A stretch of DNA of 17,727 nt from RGIG8775 sp045537235 (GTDB taxonomy: Bacteria; Bacillota; Clostridia; Oscillospirales; CAG-272): assembly GCA_045537235.1 (NCBI GenBank), contig JAZSPB010000018.1:1-17727 (forward strand). Direction: 5' to 3'. The stretch's first letter is position 1. Every line of letters starts with the position of its first letter. Below the pieces are notes generated by a model. The model was not told the DNA's origin and did no database searches. It saw only the letters and a list, made by a program, of their open reading frames with translations. Below are positions 1 through 8,167 of the stretch, piece after piece. The translations under genes were made by a program, and so were the position numbers.

Positions 1-76
1 TGCCCTTGCGAAATTTGAGCGAACATACTGCCCCCACCGGGGTTTCACTATGTTCGCTCAAACACCCAAAAGGGCA
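1..76. repeat. Long imperfect palindrome in intergenic DNA
   Basis: A 14-bp perfect inverted repeat (14-27 against 49-62, core GAGCGAACAT/ATGTTCGCTC) encloses a GC-rich loop that contains CCCC/GGGG. Outside it, TGCCCTT (1-7) pairs with AAGGGCA (70-76). The whole stretch can fold into one long hairpin with a bulge. It lies beyond the end of metH and has no long T tract beside it, so it looks more like a repeated intergenic palindrome than a terminator. The window starts at its edge, so it may extend further left. Confidence 0.6.
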
Positions 77-109
77 CATTAGAAAAGTTTTTTGCGGAGC
101 TTTTTTTCA

Positions 110-135
110 AAAAAGCGACCTCCTGCGCCCGCAGG
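110..135 (-). terminator. Possible terminator of the metF-metH operon
   Basis: Just past the metH stop, the minus strand carries a short hairpin CCTGC-GGGC-GCAGG (122-135), followed after six bases by a run of six T. The stem is short and the T run is not directly next to it, so this is a tentative call. A second A/T-rich stem follows immediately (about 98-117). Confidence 0.35.
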
Positions 136-146
136 CGCCCAAAAAA

Positions 147-2561
147 TCAATGCTCAATCATACTGTCGATCTCCTCGGCATACCGCACCGCCTCCATAGC
201 ATCCTTGGCATACTTGTCGGCACCGATGGCATCGGCATATTCTCGGTTGAGCACCGCGCCACCGACAACGATCTTACACCACGGTGCTTCGCGGCGCAAT
301 TGCTTGATGGTTTCCTCCATGGCAGGAACGGTAGTAGTCATCAAGGCACTGAGTCCCACGATGGGGGCATGAAGGCGAGCGACCTCCGACACCACCGTTT
401 CCGGCGGAACATCACGCCCAAGATCGGTCACGGCAAAGCCGTAATTTTCCAAAATCAACTTGACAATATTTTTTCCGATATCATGAATATCGCCTTTAAC
501 AGTAGCAATTACAAATCGGCATTTATCCGTAGCTTTTTCGCCTGACATACTGTCCTTAATGACCTCAAATGCCGCCTTGGCTGCCTCTGCACTCATAAGA
601 AGTTGAGGCAGGTACACCGTCTTGTTCTCGAAACCGACGCCAACAATATTCAACGCAGGAATGATATCCTCTTGTACGATCTGTAGCGGAGGGGTCACTC
701 CGATCTTCGCTGTAGTCAGTTGTGCCGCCTGTTCCTTCAATCCTTTCACCACCGCGCGTTGCAATTCGGAGGCATACTCTTCTCCCGATACCTTTTCCTC
801 CTTCTTTTCGGGCGCTGTTACATTTGCCGTCTGCGGAAGCGTTTCAGCATAGCAGATGTATTCGGTGCAATTATCATCCAAACCGGCAAGGGCGCGGTAA
901 GCAAAATAGGTCTTCATCATTTCAGCCGAATAAGGATTCATAATAGCCGCAGAAAGACCTTGTCCTAAGGTCAGTGAAAAGAAGGTTCCATTGATCATAT
1001 CTCGCCCCGGCAAGCCAAAGGACACATTGGACACACCGAGAGAGGTATGACAGCCAAGCTGTTCTTTGATCATCCGAACCGCACGCATGGTCTCAAGAGC
1101 GGCGGTATTGTCGGCACTGATGGTCAGAGCCAACGGGTCGAAAATAATATCTTTTTTATCGATTCCATAGGCTTCAGCCTCACAAAGGATCTTGCGCGCA
1201 ATTGCCAAACGACCCTCAGCAGTCTCGGGGATGCCGTCTTCATCCAATGTTAAGGCCACAACGAGGCCTCCGTATTTTTTAGCCAACGGGAAAACAGCGT
1301 CCATACTCTCCTTCTTCCCATTGACGGAATTGATCATTGCCTTGCCGTTATAGCGGCGCAAGGCAATCTCCATGGCGGCGGCATCGGATGTGTCGATCTG
1401 CAATGGAAGATCAATGATCGCTTGAAGCTCGCAAACTGCTGTTTTGAGCATCTCTGCCTCATCAATATCAGGCAATCCCACGTTCACATCCAGAATGTGA
1501 ACACCTTTCTCCTGTTGTGCAATACCCTCTCCGAGGATATAACCGATATCGTGCGCCTTGAGCGCCTCCTTGAACCGTTTTTTGCCCGTGGGGTTAATGC
1601 GCTCACCGATCAATATAGGATAGGAACCAAAGGTCACAGAATGCGTGTAAGAGGACACACAGGTAATATTCTTTTTCTTGATTGCCGCAGGAACCACATC
1701 AGCCGTAGCACTGACCGTTGCGGCAATATACTCGGGAGTCGTACCGCAACAACCGCCCACGATCCTTACACCTTTGCGGACAAGCGCCGCCACCTCCTCG
1801 GCAAACTCCTTCGGCAAAACATCGTATACCGTTTTTCCGTTCACCGCTTTTGGCAAGCCGGCATTGGGCTTGAGAATGACAGGAATCGAGGCGTATTTCA
1901 AGTACTCCTCCATCACACTCCCCAAAGCCTTGGGACCAAGAGAACAGTTGACGCCGATCGCATCAGCGCCCATTCCTTCCAATATAGCCACCATAGCGGC
2001 AGGATCGGCTCCCGTCATCAGTTTGCCATCCTCACCGTATGCATTGGTAACAAAAACGGGAAGCTCGCTGTTTTCTTTAGCCGCCAAAAGCGCCGCTTTA
2101 GTCTCGTAGCTGTCGTTCATGGTCTCAATAACGATCAGGTCTGCGCCAAACTTCACGCCAAGCTTAACCGTCTCGGCAAAAACCGAAACCGCATCCTCAA
2201 AGTCGAAGTCGCCGTATGGCTTGAGCATCCGTCCTGTGGGACCGATGTCCAGCGCCACCCACTTAGGTTGACCACCGATGCTCTCCTTACTCGCCGCCCT
2301 TGCGTTGGCAATCGCCGCCGCTATGATCTTCTCCAGTTCGTCATGAGAAAACTTCAAAGAATTGGCTCCGAAGGTATTGGTATTGACCACATGACTCCCC
2401 GCATTATAATAGTCACGGTGAATGCTCCGAATGACCTCGGGACGAGTCAGATTCCACCGTTCGGGAAGCTCCCCCGGTGCAAGCCCCTGTGCCTGCAACA
2501 ATGTTCCCATACCACCATCCAAATAGACGGTATGATTTTTTATATACTCCGTGATCTTCAT
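147..2561 (-). CDS. metH: Cobalamin-dependent methionine synthase lacking the reactivation domain
   Basis: Transfers the methyl group of 5-methyl-tetrahydrofolate to homocysteine through bound cobalamin, giving methionine in the cytoplasm. The 804 residues show the expected order. The homocysteine-binding barrel (about 1-290) has zinc cysteines C206 and C271-C272 in GGCCGTTPEY. The pterin-binding domain follows (about 310-570; GERINPTGKKRF near 319-330). The cap helices (about 595-680) precede the B12 domain with DIHDIG at 691-696 (H693 is the expected lower cobalt ligand), SALMTTT and GGA. The protein ends after the B12 domain, whereas E. coli MetH (about 1,200 residues) continues into an AdoMet-binding reactivation domain; here that part is the separate gene just upstream. 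The ATG is preceded by CAGGAG six bases away. It is the last gene of a three-gene operon, 49 bases after its neighbour. Confidence 0.95.
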   Translation of the reverse strand: MKITEYIKNHTVYLDGGMGTLLQAQGLAPGELPERWNLTRPEVIRSIHRDYYNAGSHVVNTNTFGANSLKFSHDELEKIIAAAIANARAASKESIGGQPKWVALDIGPTGRMLKPYGDFDFEDAVSVFAETVKLGVKFGADLIVIETMNDSYETKAALLAAKENSELPVFVTNAYGEDGKLMTGADPAAMVAILEGMGADAIGVNCSLGPKALGSVMEEYLKYASIPVILKPNAGLPKAVNGKTVYDVLPKEFAEEVAALVRKGVRIVGGCCGTTPEYIAATVSATADVVPAAIKKKNITCVSSYTHSVTFGSYPILIGERINPTGKKRFKEALKAHDIGYILGEGIAQQEKGVHILDVNVGLPDIDEAEMLKTAVCELQAIIDLPLQIDTSDAAAMEIALRRYNGKAMINSVNGKKESMDAVFPLAKKYGGLVVALTLDEDGIPETAEGRLAIARKILCEAEAYGIDKKDIIFDPLALTISADNTAALETMRAVRMIKEQLGCHTSLGVSNVSFGLPGRDMINGTFFSLTLGQGLSAAIMNPYSAEMMKTYFAYRALAGLDDNCTEYICYAETLPQTANVTAPEKKEEKVSGEEYASELQRAVVKGLKEQAAQLTTAKIGVTPPLQIVQEDIIPALNIVGVGFENKTVYLPQLLMSAEAAKAAFEVIKDSMSGEKATDKCRFVIATVKGDIHDIGKNIVKLILENYGFAVTDLGRDVPPETVVSEVARLHAPIVGLSALMTTTVPAMEETIKQLRREAPWCKIVVGGAVLNREYADAIGADKYAKDAMEAVRYAEEIDSMIEH

Positions 2562-2610
2562 TTTTCACTCCTGTACCGCAGTTTTCCTGTATGCAGCTTT
2601 TCTTTTTCGT

Positions 2611-3234
2611 TTATCTGTTCCGTTTCCGCGCCGTGACACCAATAATGGCGGTCACCGATTTGGACGGCGACATCAAGAGGCTTTGGTTGAGCGTCAGACC
2701 AATCTTTCGCTGACAATCCAAAACGGCAAAAATATCGCTTTGTACATCTAACGGAAAATCTCCGTATCCCGGGCTGAATCTGGGACGTATCCCAAGACCG
2801 ACCCCTGCTTTCCGCGCTGCGATTTCCCGCTCAAACACATCACAAAGACATTCGATACGTTCAGCGCCGATGGCTTGAAACAGCAACGATCTTGTCGGGG
2901 AGACCGAGGAGTAGCGCGCGATCAAACGGTCGATCTCTATTCCCACCGTCGCGGCGAACAGTACAATGCGGTCACAGCCCATAAGATTCTTTTTCAGTCC
3001 CTCCGAGTCGGTTTCGACAAATCCAAGATCGAGCCGCCCCCCATGAAAGGTCAGGGGAAACTCGCAGTAGCAAACCTTGTAGGTAAGCTTTCCGCGCACC
3101 TCATCCAAACAGCTCTGCAACAACGAATCAAGCTCGGGGGCTTCACCGCGTACTCCTGCGTATCGCAAAATTTCCCGTCGGTCGAAAGCAGGCGCCTCAT
3201 AAATTCGCGTATAGACCGTATTCACCGCACTCAT
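2611..3234 (-). CDS. Stand-alone methionine synthase reactivation-domain protein
   Basis: A 207-residue protein resembling the C-terminal AdoMet-binding reactivation domain of MetH. The best landmark is RPRFSPGYGD (150-159), which corresponds to the RPxPGYP loop that binds AdoMet in E. coli MetH. The later stretch LMSPSKSVTAIIG (187-199) matches the end of that domain. In the full-length enzyme this domain methylates cob(II)alamin with AdoMet and a reductant to rescue oxidised enzyme; I infer the same role here in trans. The start ATG overlaps the metF stop in an ATGA, so translation is probably coupled. It sits between metF and metH, and MetH lacks exactly this domain, which supports the call. 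The sequence is much diverged from the E. coli domain. Confidence 0.87.
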   Translation of the reverse strand: MSAVNTVYTRIYEAPAFDRREILRYAGVRGEAPELDSLLQSCLDEVRGKLTYKVCYCEFPLTFHGGRLDLGFVETDSEGLKKNLMGCDRIVLFAATVGIEIDRLIARYSSVSPTRSLLFQAIGAERIECLCDVFEREIAARKAGVGLGIRPRFSPGYGDFPLDVQSDIFAVLDCQRKIGLTLNQSLLMSPSKSVTAIIGVTARKRNR

Positions 3235-4106
3235 CCCAGAATATCCGAAAGATTCCGTTGTATTGCCTCCGCCACATCGGGCTTGTTCATCGAATAAACA
3301 TGAACATTGGTAATACCGTTGGCAAACAAATCGATGATCTGATCGGTAGCATAAGCGATTCCCGCCTGCTTCATAGCTGCGGGTGAGGTACCGAACTTGT
3401 CAACCAATGCCTTAAATCGTTGGGGCATGAAGGAACCCGACAGCTTGATGGCACGCTCTACTTGATTGCCGTTTGTGATGGGCATGATCCCCGGAATGAC
3501 GGGAACGGTAATTCCCGCCTCACGGATCTTATATAAAAAGTTGTAGAGCAGATTGTTATCAAAAAACATCTGCGTTGTCAAGAACGAACAACCCGCATCT
3601 ACCTTTTCTTTAAGGTATCGGATGTCCTCCCTTTGATTAGTACTTTCGGGGTGAATCTCGGGATAGCAAGCGCCGCCGATGCAGAAATCCGCTCCGCTTT
3701 CCTTGAGCTCTCGAATCAGATCCACCGCATGACGATAAGCCCACCCCGAACGGTCGCTCTTTTCCAATTCCGGTGTCAGATCACCGCGAAGTGCCATAAC
3801 ATTCTCGATTCCCGCAGCGCGCATTTCACCGATCTTGGCATGAACCGTCTCCTTGGTGGAGGAAACACAGGTCAAGTGAGCCAATGTCGGCACACCGTAA
3901 TGTTTTTTGATATTCTCTGCGATCTCCAAAGTATAACGGCTGGTGCCGCCGCCCGCGCCGTAAGTTACACTCATAAATGAAGGTCGGAGCTTAGCGATCT
4001 CTTCTGTGGCGTGTTTTACACTTTCAAATGCCGTATCGGTCTTGGGCGGGAACACCTCAAAAGACAGTGAAAATGTTTCATTACCCAACAGTTTAGATAA
4101 TTTCAT
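3231..4106 (-). CDS. metF: 5,10-methylenetetrahydrofolate reductase
   Basis: Reduces 5,10-methylene-THF to 5-methyl-THF, the methyl donor for MetH. The 291-residue length is normal for bacterial MetF. Family motifs are visible in order: FEVFPPK with the expected catalytic E17, VTYGAGG (47-53), HLTC (77-80), LRGD (106-109, D109 near the flavin), ACYPEIHP (146-153) and TTQMFFDN (177-184). The N-terminus shows no extra domain. The ATG has AAGAAGGAAA about six bases upstream. It is the first gene of the metF, reactivation-protein, metH operon and shares a 4-base ATGA overlap with the next gene. Its promoter lies directly upstream (4140-4168). Confidence 0.96.
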   Translation of the reverse strand: MKLSKLLGNETFSLSFEVFPPKTDTAFESVKHATEEIAKLRPSFMSVTYGAGGGTSRYTLEIAENIKKHYGVPTLAHLTCVSSTKETVHAKIGEMRAAGIENVMALRGDLTPELEKSDRSGWAYRHAVDLIRELKESGADFCIGGACYPEIHPESTNQREDIRYLKEKVDAGCSFLTTQMFFDNNLLYNFLYKIREAGITVPVIPGIMPITNGNQVERAIKLSGSFMPQRFKALVDKFGTSPAAMKQAGIAYATDQIIDLFANGITNVHVYSMNKPDVAEAIQRNLSDILG

Positions 4107-4123
4107 GGTTGTTTCCTTCTTTG

Positions 4124-4151
4124 TTGTAGTATTACTATTATTATACTACAA
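4124..4151. promoter_or_regulatory. Candidate operator: 9-bp inverted repeat over the metF -10 box
   Basis: TTGTAGTAT (4124-4132) and ATACTACAA (4143-4151) form a perfect 9-bp inverted repeat with a 10-base spacer. It covers the -10 box and the expected transcription start of metF. One arm lies upstream of the start site, so it cannot be an RNA hairpin in the leader; a DNA site for a dimeric repressor is the natural reading. I do not know which regulator would bind. Confidence 0.6.
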
Positions 4152-4168
4152 GAAATTCGGTATTTCAA
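4140..4168 (-). promoter_or_regulatory. Sigma-A promoter of the metF operon
   Basis: On the minus strand TTGAAA (4163-4168) and TATAAT (4140-4145) are separated by exactly 17 bases. Transcription would start near 4133, about 27 bases before the metF ATG. That leaves no room for a cobalamin or S-box riboswitch in the leader. Confidence 0.85.
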
Positions 4169-4340
4169 TAGATTTATCCTCGTTTTTTGATTTTTCACTG
4201 TCTTTCATCAAATCTTCACCTCGCGCCCCAAGCCTCCCTCTCACGAATTTGCACAAAAAACGACAAAAATGCGGCGAGCAATACTTCGTTTTCTAAAGGA
4301 CAGTTTTTTTGATATCGTAGTGCAAAGACGAACGGCTACA

Positions 4341-4464
4341 ACCAAAGGATTCCTTGTGTAAAAGAAGCGACTGAAGGATTGTTTTTAAGCAACTCTAACT
4401 ACAACACAATTCCTCCGTCTCGCTAACGCGATTCACCTCCCTTTACACAGGGGAGACTTTTGGT
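4341..4464. repeat. MITE-like intergenic repeat with imperfect terminal inverted repeats
   Basis: The ends read ACCAAA...TTGTGTAAA on one side and, in reverse complement, ACCAAAA...CTGTGTAAAGGGAGG on the other. The right half contains a run of the type ACAATTCCTCCGTC..CACCTCCCTTTACACA, which I recall as common in intergenic repeats of Clostridia. About 124 bp, no reading frame. The rest of this 490-base spacer holds the metF promoter, an A/T-rich stretch with no recognisable feature (about 4170-4340), and a terminator at 4516-4545. Confidence 0.5.
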
Positions 4465-4511
4465 TTACCCGCAAGTGCGCATTTACTCACCGCCGGTGGT
4501 GGTGCAATATA

Positions 4512-4549
4512 AAAGAGCCGATGCGGTTTAAGTTCCGCACCGACTTTTT
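4512..4549 (-). terminator. Rho-independent terminator after the first XRE regulator
   Basis: On the minus strand GTCGGTGCGG and CCGCATCGGC (4535-4544 and 4517-4526) form a 10-bp stem with two G-U pairs around an 8-base loop. It is flanked by A5 and TCTTTTAT. It lies about 55 bases past the stop of the gene ending at 4599. In the plus direction two pairs become A-C mismatches although a T5 follows, so it fits the minus strand better. Confidence 0.75.
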
Positions 4550-4598
4550 CACTTTATTTTTTTACATATTCAAACATCTTTCCGTAAATCTGTTTATA

Positions 4599-5732
4599 TC
4601 ATTCTTCCTCGAGCGCTTTTTTCTCCGCTTCTTTAATCCATTCGAGTGCGGCTTTATATTTTTGTGTTCCCCGGACAGAATCGAACCAAGCCCATTTAGG
4701 ATTTGTCAGAAGATTGTGTATAAGCCGCATATCTGTACAAGAAAAATTAACAATACCAAACAACTTACGCTTTTCTCCTTTTTCGTCTATGGCATAATTC
4801 CACATCTTATTTACTTTTATGTTTGAAAACATCGTTCCGCCAATGTCAAACCACTCGTTGTTCAATGAGTGAACGTACTTGCATTTTTCAATAGCAGAAT
4901 CAAAATTTTCCCACGCCTCATCATCTTTCTTTAGCGCGAAAAGGCAAGCGGAGAGAACCAATTGTTTATAGGCATAAAAACACTTCCATCCATCAGGAAT
5001 GTCCTTACCGTCGCCAAAAGCCTCAATAACCTTGAGAATATTCTTTTGAAATTCAACCTTTTTCTGCGCACCGAATCGATCAGGGTAGCGCCCGTCAAGC
5101 TGAACGGCAAATGACTCAAATATTTTCATTCCTTGCTGAATGTATGCCTCCTCCCAATCATTTCTCGCTTGTGAGCGAGCCACAAGGCAATATCTTCGAC
5201 TGAATCCGCTATTGTAAGGAGTCATATCAAGCCATTTATCAAGCTCGTTTTCGTCGCAAAGCGTTGCCATTATTTGTATGGTAACGTTTCTATACCTCGT
5301 TTCGAGCAATCTTTGAGCGTTTTTTAGCAAGATTGGCATATATTTTTCGGTTTTCGCTGTGTCACCTACCGCGTATCTTTTTATAGCGTAAACCAGCTGA
5401 TATGAATAGTAATTGCTCTCCGGATATTTTCGGCAGTATTCCATAATAAACTCAATGCATTCTGTCGTTTCATCCGAAAGCTTATCGATAGTATCGTTAA
5501 ATATTTCGAAATCCTTTTCTTTCGAATGGGTATCGTTTGACAAAAGTTCATCTACGGTAACCCCGAAATAGTTAGCTATAGCGGGTAGCATCTCAATGTC
5601 AGGATAGCATATGCTCAATTCCCAACGAGATACGGATTGAGCCGATACCCCCAGTATTTCTGACAGTTTTTCCTGAGTAACACCCTTTTCTTTTCGCAAA
5701 TGTTTTAGATTTTCGGCAAAATTAAGATTCAT
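4599..5732 (-). CDS. XRE-family transcriptional regulator with a helical C-terminal domain (A)
   Basis: A 377-residue protein with an N-terminal XRE helix-turn-helix (about 5-65): LKHLRKEKGVTQEKLSEIL, then VSAQSVSRWELSICYPDIEML and the usual FGVTVDELL end. The remaining 300 residues are helical, with many paired aromatics and W/Y positions, resembling the TPR-like sensor halves common in Firmicutes XRE proteins. The ligand is unknown. I chose the ATG at 5732, which has GAGGAAGGA 8 bases upstream; a TTG 18 bases earlier would place the ribosome site inside the gene. It has its own promoter and terminator. The gene just upstream encodes a protein of the same design, so the pair probably arose by duplication. 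Confidence 0.88.
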   Translation of the reverse strand: MNLNFAENLKHLRKEKGVTQEKLSEILGVSAQSVSRWELSICYPDIEMLPAIANYFGVTVDELLSNDTHSKEKDFEIFNDTIDKLSDETTECIEFIMEYCRKYPESNYYSYQLVYAIKRYAVGDTAKTEKYMPILLKNAQRLLETRYRNVTIQIMATLCDENELDKWLDMTPYNSGFSRRYCLVARSQARNDWEEAYIQQGMKIFESFAVQLDGRYPDRFGAQKKVEFQKNILKVIEAFGDGKDIPDGWKCFYAYKQLVLSACLFALKKDDEAWENFDSAIEKCKYVHSLNNEWFDIGGTMFSNIKVNKMWNYAIDEKGEKRKLFGIVNFSCTDMRLIHNLLTNPKWAWFDSVRGTQKYKAALEWIKEAEKKALEEE

Positions 5733-5779
5733 ATAATATTCCTTCCTCAAATAAAATTGAAGCGCGCCCTTCTGTTTGT

Positions 5780-5808
5780 ATTATATCACTTGCCACCTGA
5801 GATATCAA
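5780..5808 (-). promoter_or_regulatory. Promoter of XRE regulator A
   Basis: On the minus strand TTGATA (5803-5808), 17 bases, then TATAAT (5780-5785), about 48 bases upstream of the chosen ATG. It gives this gene transcription separate from the paralogue ending at 5901. Confidence 0.8.
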
Positions 5809-5900
5809 TGTCACGCTTGTTGATAGAAGCTATTAAAATAAGTGATTTTTATGATTAGAGAACGAGGAATATTCTGTCCCTTAGCACCCGTTTCTAAAAA

Positions 5901-6992
5901 TCAAGGTCTTTTGGCAGTCTTCTTCAAACGGTTTACCAGTATCTCATATCGCGGATCGGAACGCAAAACAGCAGCTTCTTCATCGGTTGTTAACCATTCA
6001 AGCATAGATTGTGAACGGTTCCCTTCCGCCTCCATGATCCACCCTCCATCAGAATATCCGCGAAGAACGGATGATGTATGAGCCTCATCAAATTCATAGG
6101 TATCCATATGGATTGCAAAATCCGCGGACTTTTCTATCCATTTCCACGCATTTTCCAAATCCCCGCGTCGAACCAAAATGATTGCTATATGACTGCAAGC
6201 AATCTCACCCTCTTGCGCTAAATACTGATAGTCTTCGTCGGGAAACAGAATTTCCAACAAATTTACCCGTAGCTCATGCAGCTTGATTCTTTCTTCCGCC
6301 GAATAAATCATTTTGCCGTCATCATGACGGTGGCCGCACGCGCAACCAATCGCGGATATTAACTGATTTATCAAAAAGGAAATATACGACTGTCTTTTTT
6401 CAAAATCGGCATCTCCGCACCAGCGGTATAGCATAAAATTTTCATACGAAAAATGAGCACGCGGCATTTCCTCTGCCAGCTTCAGCATTTCTTCTTTTTT
6501 GTCTGCATATCCGTAAGCGGTCCCTAGAGTATCGATCGCCTCATATCGAACAGCACTGTCGGTACACTCCTCAAGGATTCGGTTACAAAGCGCAAAAACC
6601 TCACTGTATTCTTTATTTCCATTGCGAGAATACTCGCATAACGACGAATTGGCAAGGCTCTGCATAATTTTATGATCACATGGAAACTTTCTGTTTGCTT
6701 CACGAAGAAGCGCGGTGCGCTCCGATCCCTTTCCTTGATTGCCCAATTCAGATGCTTCGGTCAAATATTTTTCGATTTCTTGGTTGCTCTTCTCCATATC
6801 AATGCCCAGAAGGACATCCGCCGAAATGCCAAAAATATGACAAAGTACGGGAAGTTGTGAAATATCGGGAGTCGTTCTGTCGCACTCCCACTGTGAGATT
6901 GCACGAGAGGTAATTCCAAGATACTCGGCAAGCCGTTCTTGCGTGATATCCTTTTCTCGGCGCAGTTGTTTGATGGTTGAACCTATAGACAT
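5901..6992 (-). CDS. XRE-family transcriptional regulator with a helical C-terminal domain (B)
   Basis: A 363-residue protein with the same layout as its downstream neighbour. The N-terminal XRE helix-turn-helix runs over residues 1-65 (IKQLRREKDITQERLAEYLG, then ITSRAISQWECDRTTPDISQL and FGISADVLLG). A long helical C-terminal half follows, with the region EASELGNQGKGSERTALLREA looking like a TPR-type repeat. A CACGHRH stretch (around residue 220) is rich in possible metal ligands, but this alone does not show metal binding. The ATG at 6992 has GGAGG 8 bases upstream; a TTG 15 bases earlier would overlap that site and is less likely. I see no hairpin terminator after its stop. Target genes and signal are unknown; autoregulation is common in this family. 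Confidence 0.88.
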   Translation of the reverse strand: MSIGSTIKQLRREKDITQERLAEYLGITSRAISQWECDRTTPDISQLPVLCHIFGISADVLLGIDMEKSNQEIEKYLTEASELGNQGKGSERTALLREANRKFPCDHKIMQSLANSSLCEYSRNGNKEYSEVFALCNRILEECTDSAVRYEAIDTLGTAYGYADKKEEMLKLAEEMPRAHFSYENFMLYRWCGDADFEKRQSYISFLINQLISAIGCACGHRHDDGKMIYSAEERIKLHELRVNLLEILFPDEDYQYLAQEGEIACSHIAIILVRRGDLENAWKWIEKSADFAIHMDTYEFDEAHTSSVLRGYSDGGWIMEAEGNRSQSMLEWLTTDEEAAVLRSDPRYEILVNRLKKTAKRP

Positions 6993-7036
6993 ACGATCGT
7001 CCTCCAAAAAGTATTCAAAAGCACTTTTGTGATTTT

Positions 7037-7042
7037 ATTATA
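7037..7042 (-). promoter_or_regulatory. Probable -10 box of XRE regulator B
   Basis: TATAAT on the minus strand, within TTTGATATAATAAAATC, about 45 bases upstream of the ATG. No good -35 hexamer sits at 16-18 bases, so the promoter may need an activator or be weak. Confidence 0.6.
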
Positions 7043-7140
7043 TCAAATATCAAAAAGAAATCCACGAAGTATTTGTTGGCGCAGAACATAGCCCGGCTTT
7101 GATTTTCAAAGATATTGTATCATATATGCCATGAGATTAC

Positions 7141-7178
7141 AAGAAAAAAGACATGCCCGAAAAATGAACATGTCTTTT
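7141..7178 (-). terminator. Terminator of the sugar operon
   Basis: On the minus strand AAAAGACATG (7169-7178) and CATGTCTTTT (7146-7155) form a 10-bp perfect stem with a 13-base loop, followed by more T residues. It lies about 70 bases past the last gene of the sugar operon. The stem also has T residues on the plus strand, so some activity in both directions is possible. Confidence 0.88.
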
Positions 7179-7249
7179 CAACAGAAGCTACTTTATCGCA
7201 GATGCGCCAAGCAGCATTTTTTGGGGTTACAGGATAATGTCCCAAAGCC

Positions 7250-8167
7250 TCACATTTGATCTTTCACGGTAATATTGACCTTGAATTCGATCGATTCATT
7301 CGGTTTTATCCTCTTATACTTGAATCGGCTGTCAAGCTCGGTTGTACACGGCTCCAGTCCCAAGGCATAGTCGCCGGCGGCCATACTTTTCCACTCCACA
7401 AAGCCCGGCAAAGTATTACCCGAATACGAGAGGCTGAAAACCTTTCTCGCTTTTTGGTTGACAACCGACACCTCCGGTTTCTTTAACACCAAGAAATAGC
7501 AACATTCCTCTTGATTTGGAACAGGCAAACTCATCTCATATGCCGTTGCCTCATTTTGCTTGGCCCAATCCGTCCGTGCATCGCATTGAACAACATCGGC
7601 AACCACCTTCGCCCCCTCATCCAACATGGGGTATCCCACATTGATGTGATACAGAAGACAATATTCCTCTTCCCGAAAGCCATCGTTGACCAGTGTATCC
7701 TCCAAGGTGACCGAATCTCCGCCGATCCTTGAGGTGATCTTTCGCTTTAAAACCAAATTCTTGCCAAACAATGCGGTATCGCGAATGACAGCTTCCACGG
7801 CGATTCCGTCTTCGTTGCATTCCGCGCGAACCACCTCGGCGGGAATATTGTGCAGTGTTCCGTGCAACTCATATCCTTCCCTTCCGCCCACATTGTCAAG
7901 CCCGCAGGTGTAAAGCATACCGCCCTCAAAGCGATTCAGAAAAGGAGTTTCTCTTTTTGTGAATCCGTTTTTTGAGATAAAGGAAACATTTTGTCCTTCA
8001 TGGTAAAGCTGCATGATATCGCAAGCCTTGCTGACGTTCACAAGGAATCGAATCTTCCCGTTGTCGCAATCAATGACGTCCAGTCCTTTTTCTCTGCCCT
8101 CGGTCATTGTATAACGGCGCAAACTTGCTACTTGTCCGAAATTAGAAATTCTTCCGTCCATCATCAT
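7250..8167 (-). CDS. DUF4432 family protein, aldose 1-epimerase-like
   Basis: A 305-residue protein that I place in the DUF4432 family, which has the galactose-mutarotase beta-sandwich fold. Supporting features are the YTCGLDNVGG segment (86-95), LHGTLHNIPAE (101-111), the conserved HINVGYPML (174-182) and GLEPCTTELDSR near the C-terminus. Members are thought to interconvert sugar anomers or bind sugars; no specific substrate is known to me. Its ATG overlaps the stop of the aldolase gene by four bases (ATGA) and is followed by two more ATG codons, so the exact start is uncertain by one or two residues. Being last in the operon, it probably prepares the right anomer for the isomerase. No signal peptide, so cytoplasmic. 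Confidence 0.85.
   Translation of the reverse strand: MMMDGRISNFGQVASLRRYTMTEGREKGLDVIDCDNGKIRFLVNVSKACDIMQLYHEGQNVSFISKNGFTKRETPFLNRFEGGMLYTCGLDNVGGREGYELHGTLHNIPAEVVRAECNEDGIAVEAVIRDTALFGKNLVLKRKITSRIGGDSVTLEDTLVNDGFREEEYCLLYHINVGYPMLDEGAKVVADVVQCDARTDWAKQNEATAYEMSLPVPNQEECCYFLVLKKPEVSVVNQKARKVFSLSYSGNTLPGFVEWKSMAAGDYALGLEPCTTELDSRFKYKRIKPNESIEFKVNITVKDQM

Noticed and set aside
1422..2636. Open frame of 404 codons antisense to metH
   Set aside because: It lies wholly opposite a clear metH, has no protein family resemblance and no ribosome site; such frames come from codon bias of the real gene.
4107..4133. Riboswitch upstream of the metF operon
   Set aside because: The promoter leaves a leader of about 27 bases, too short for any cobalamin or S-box riboswitch.
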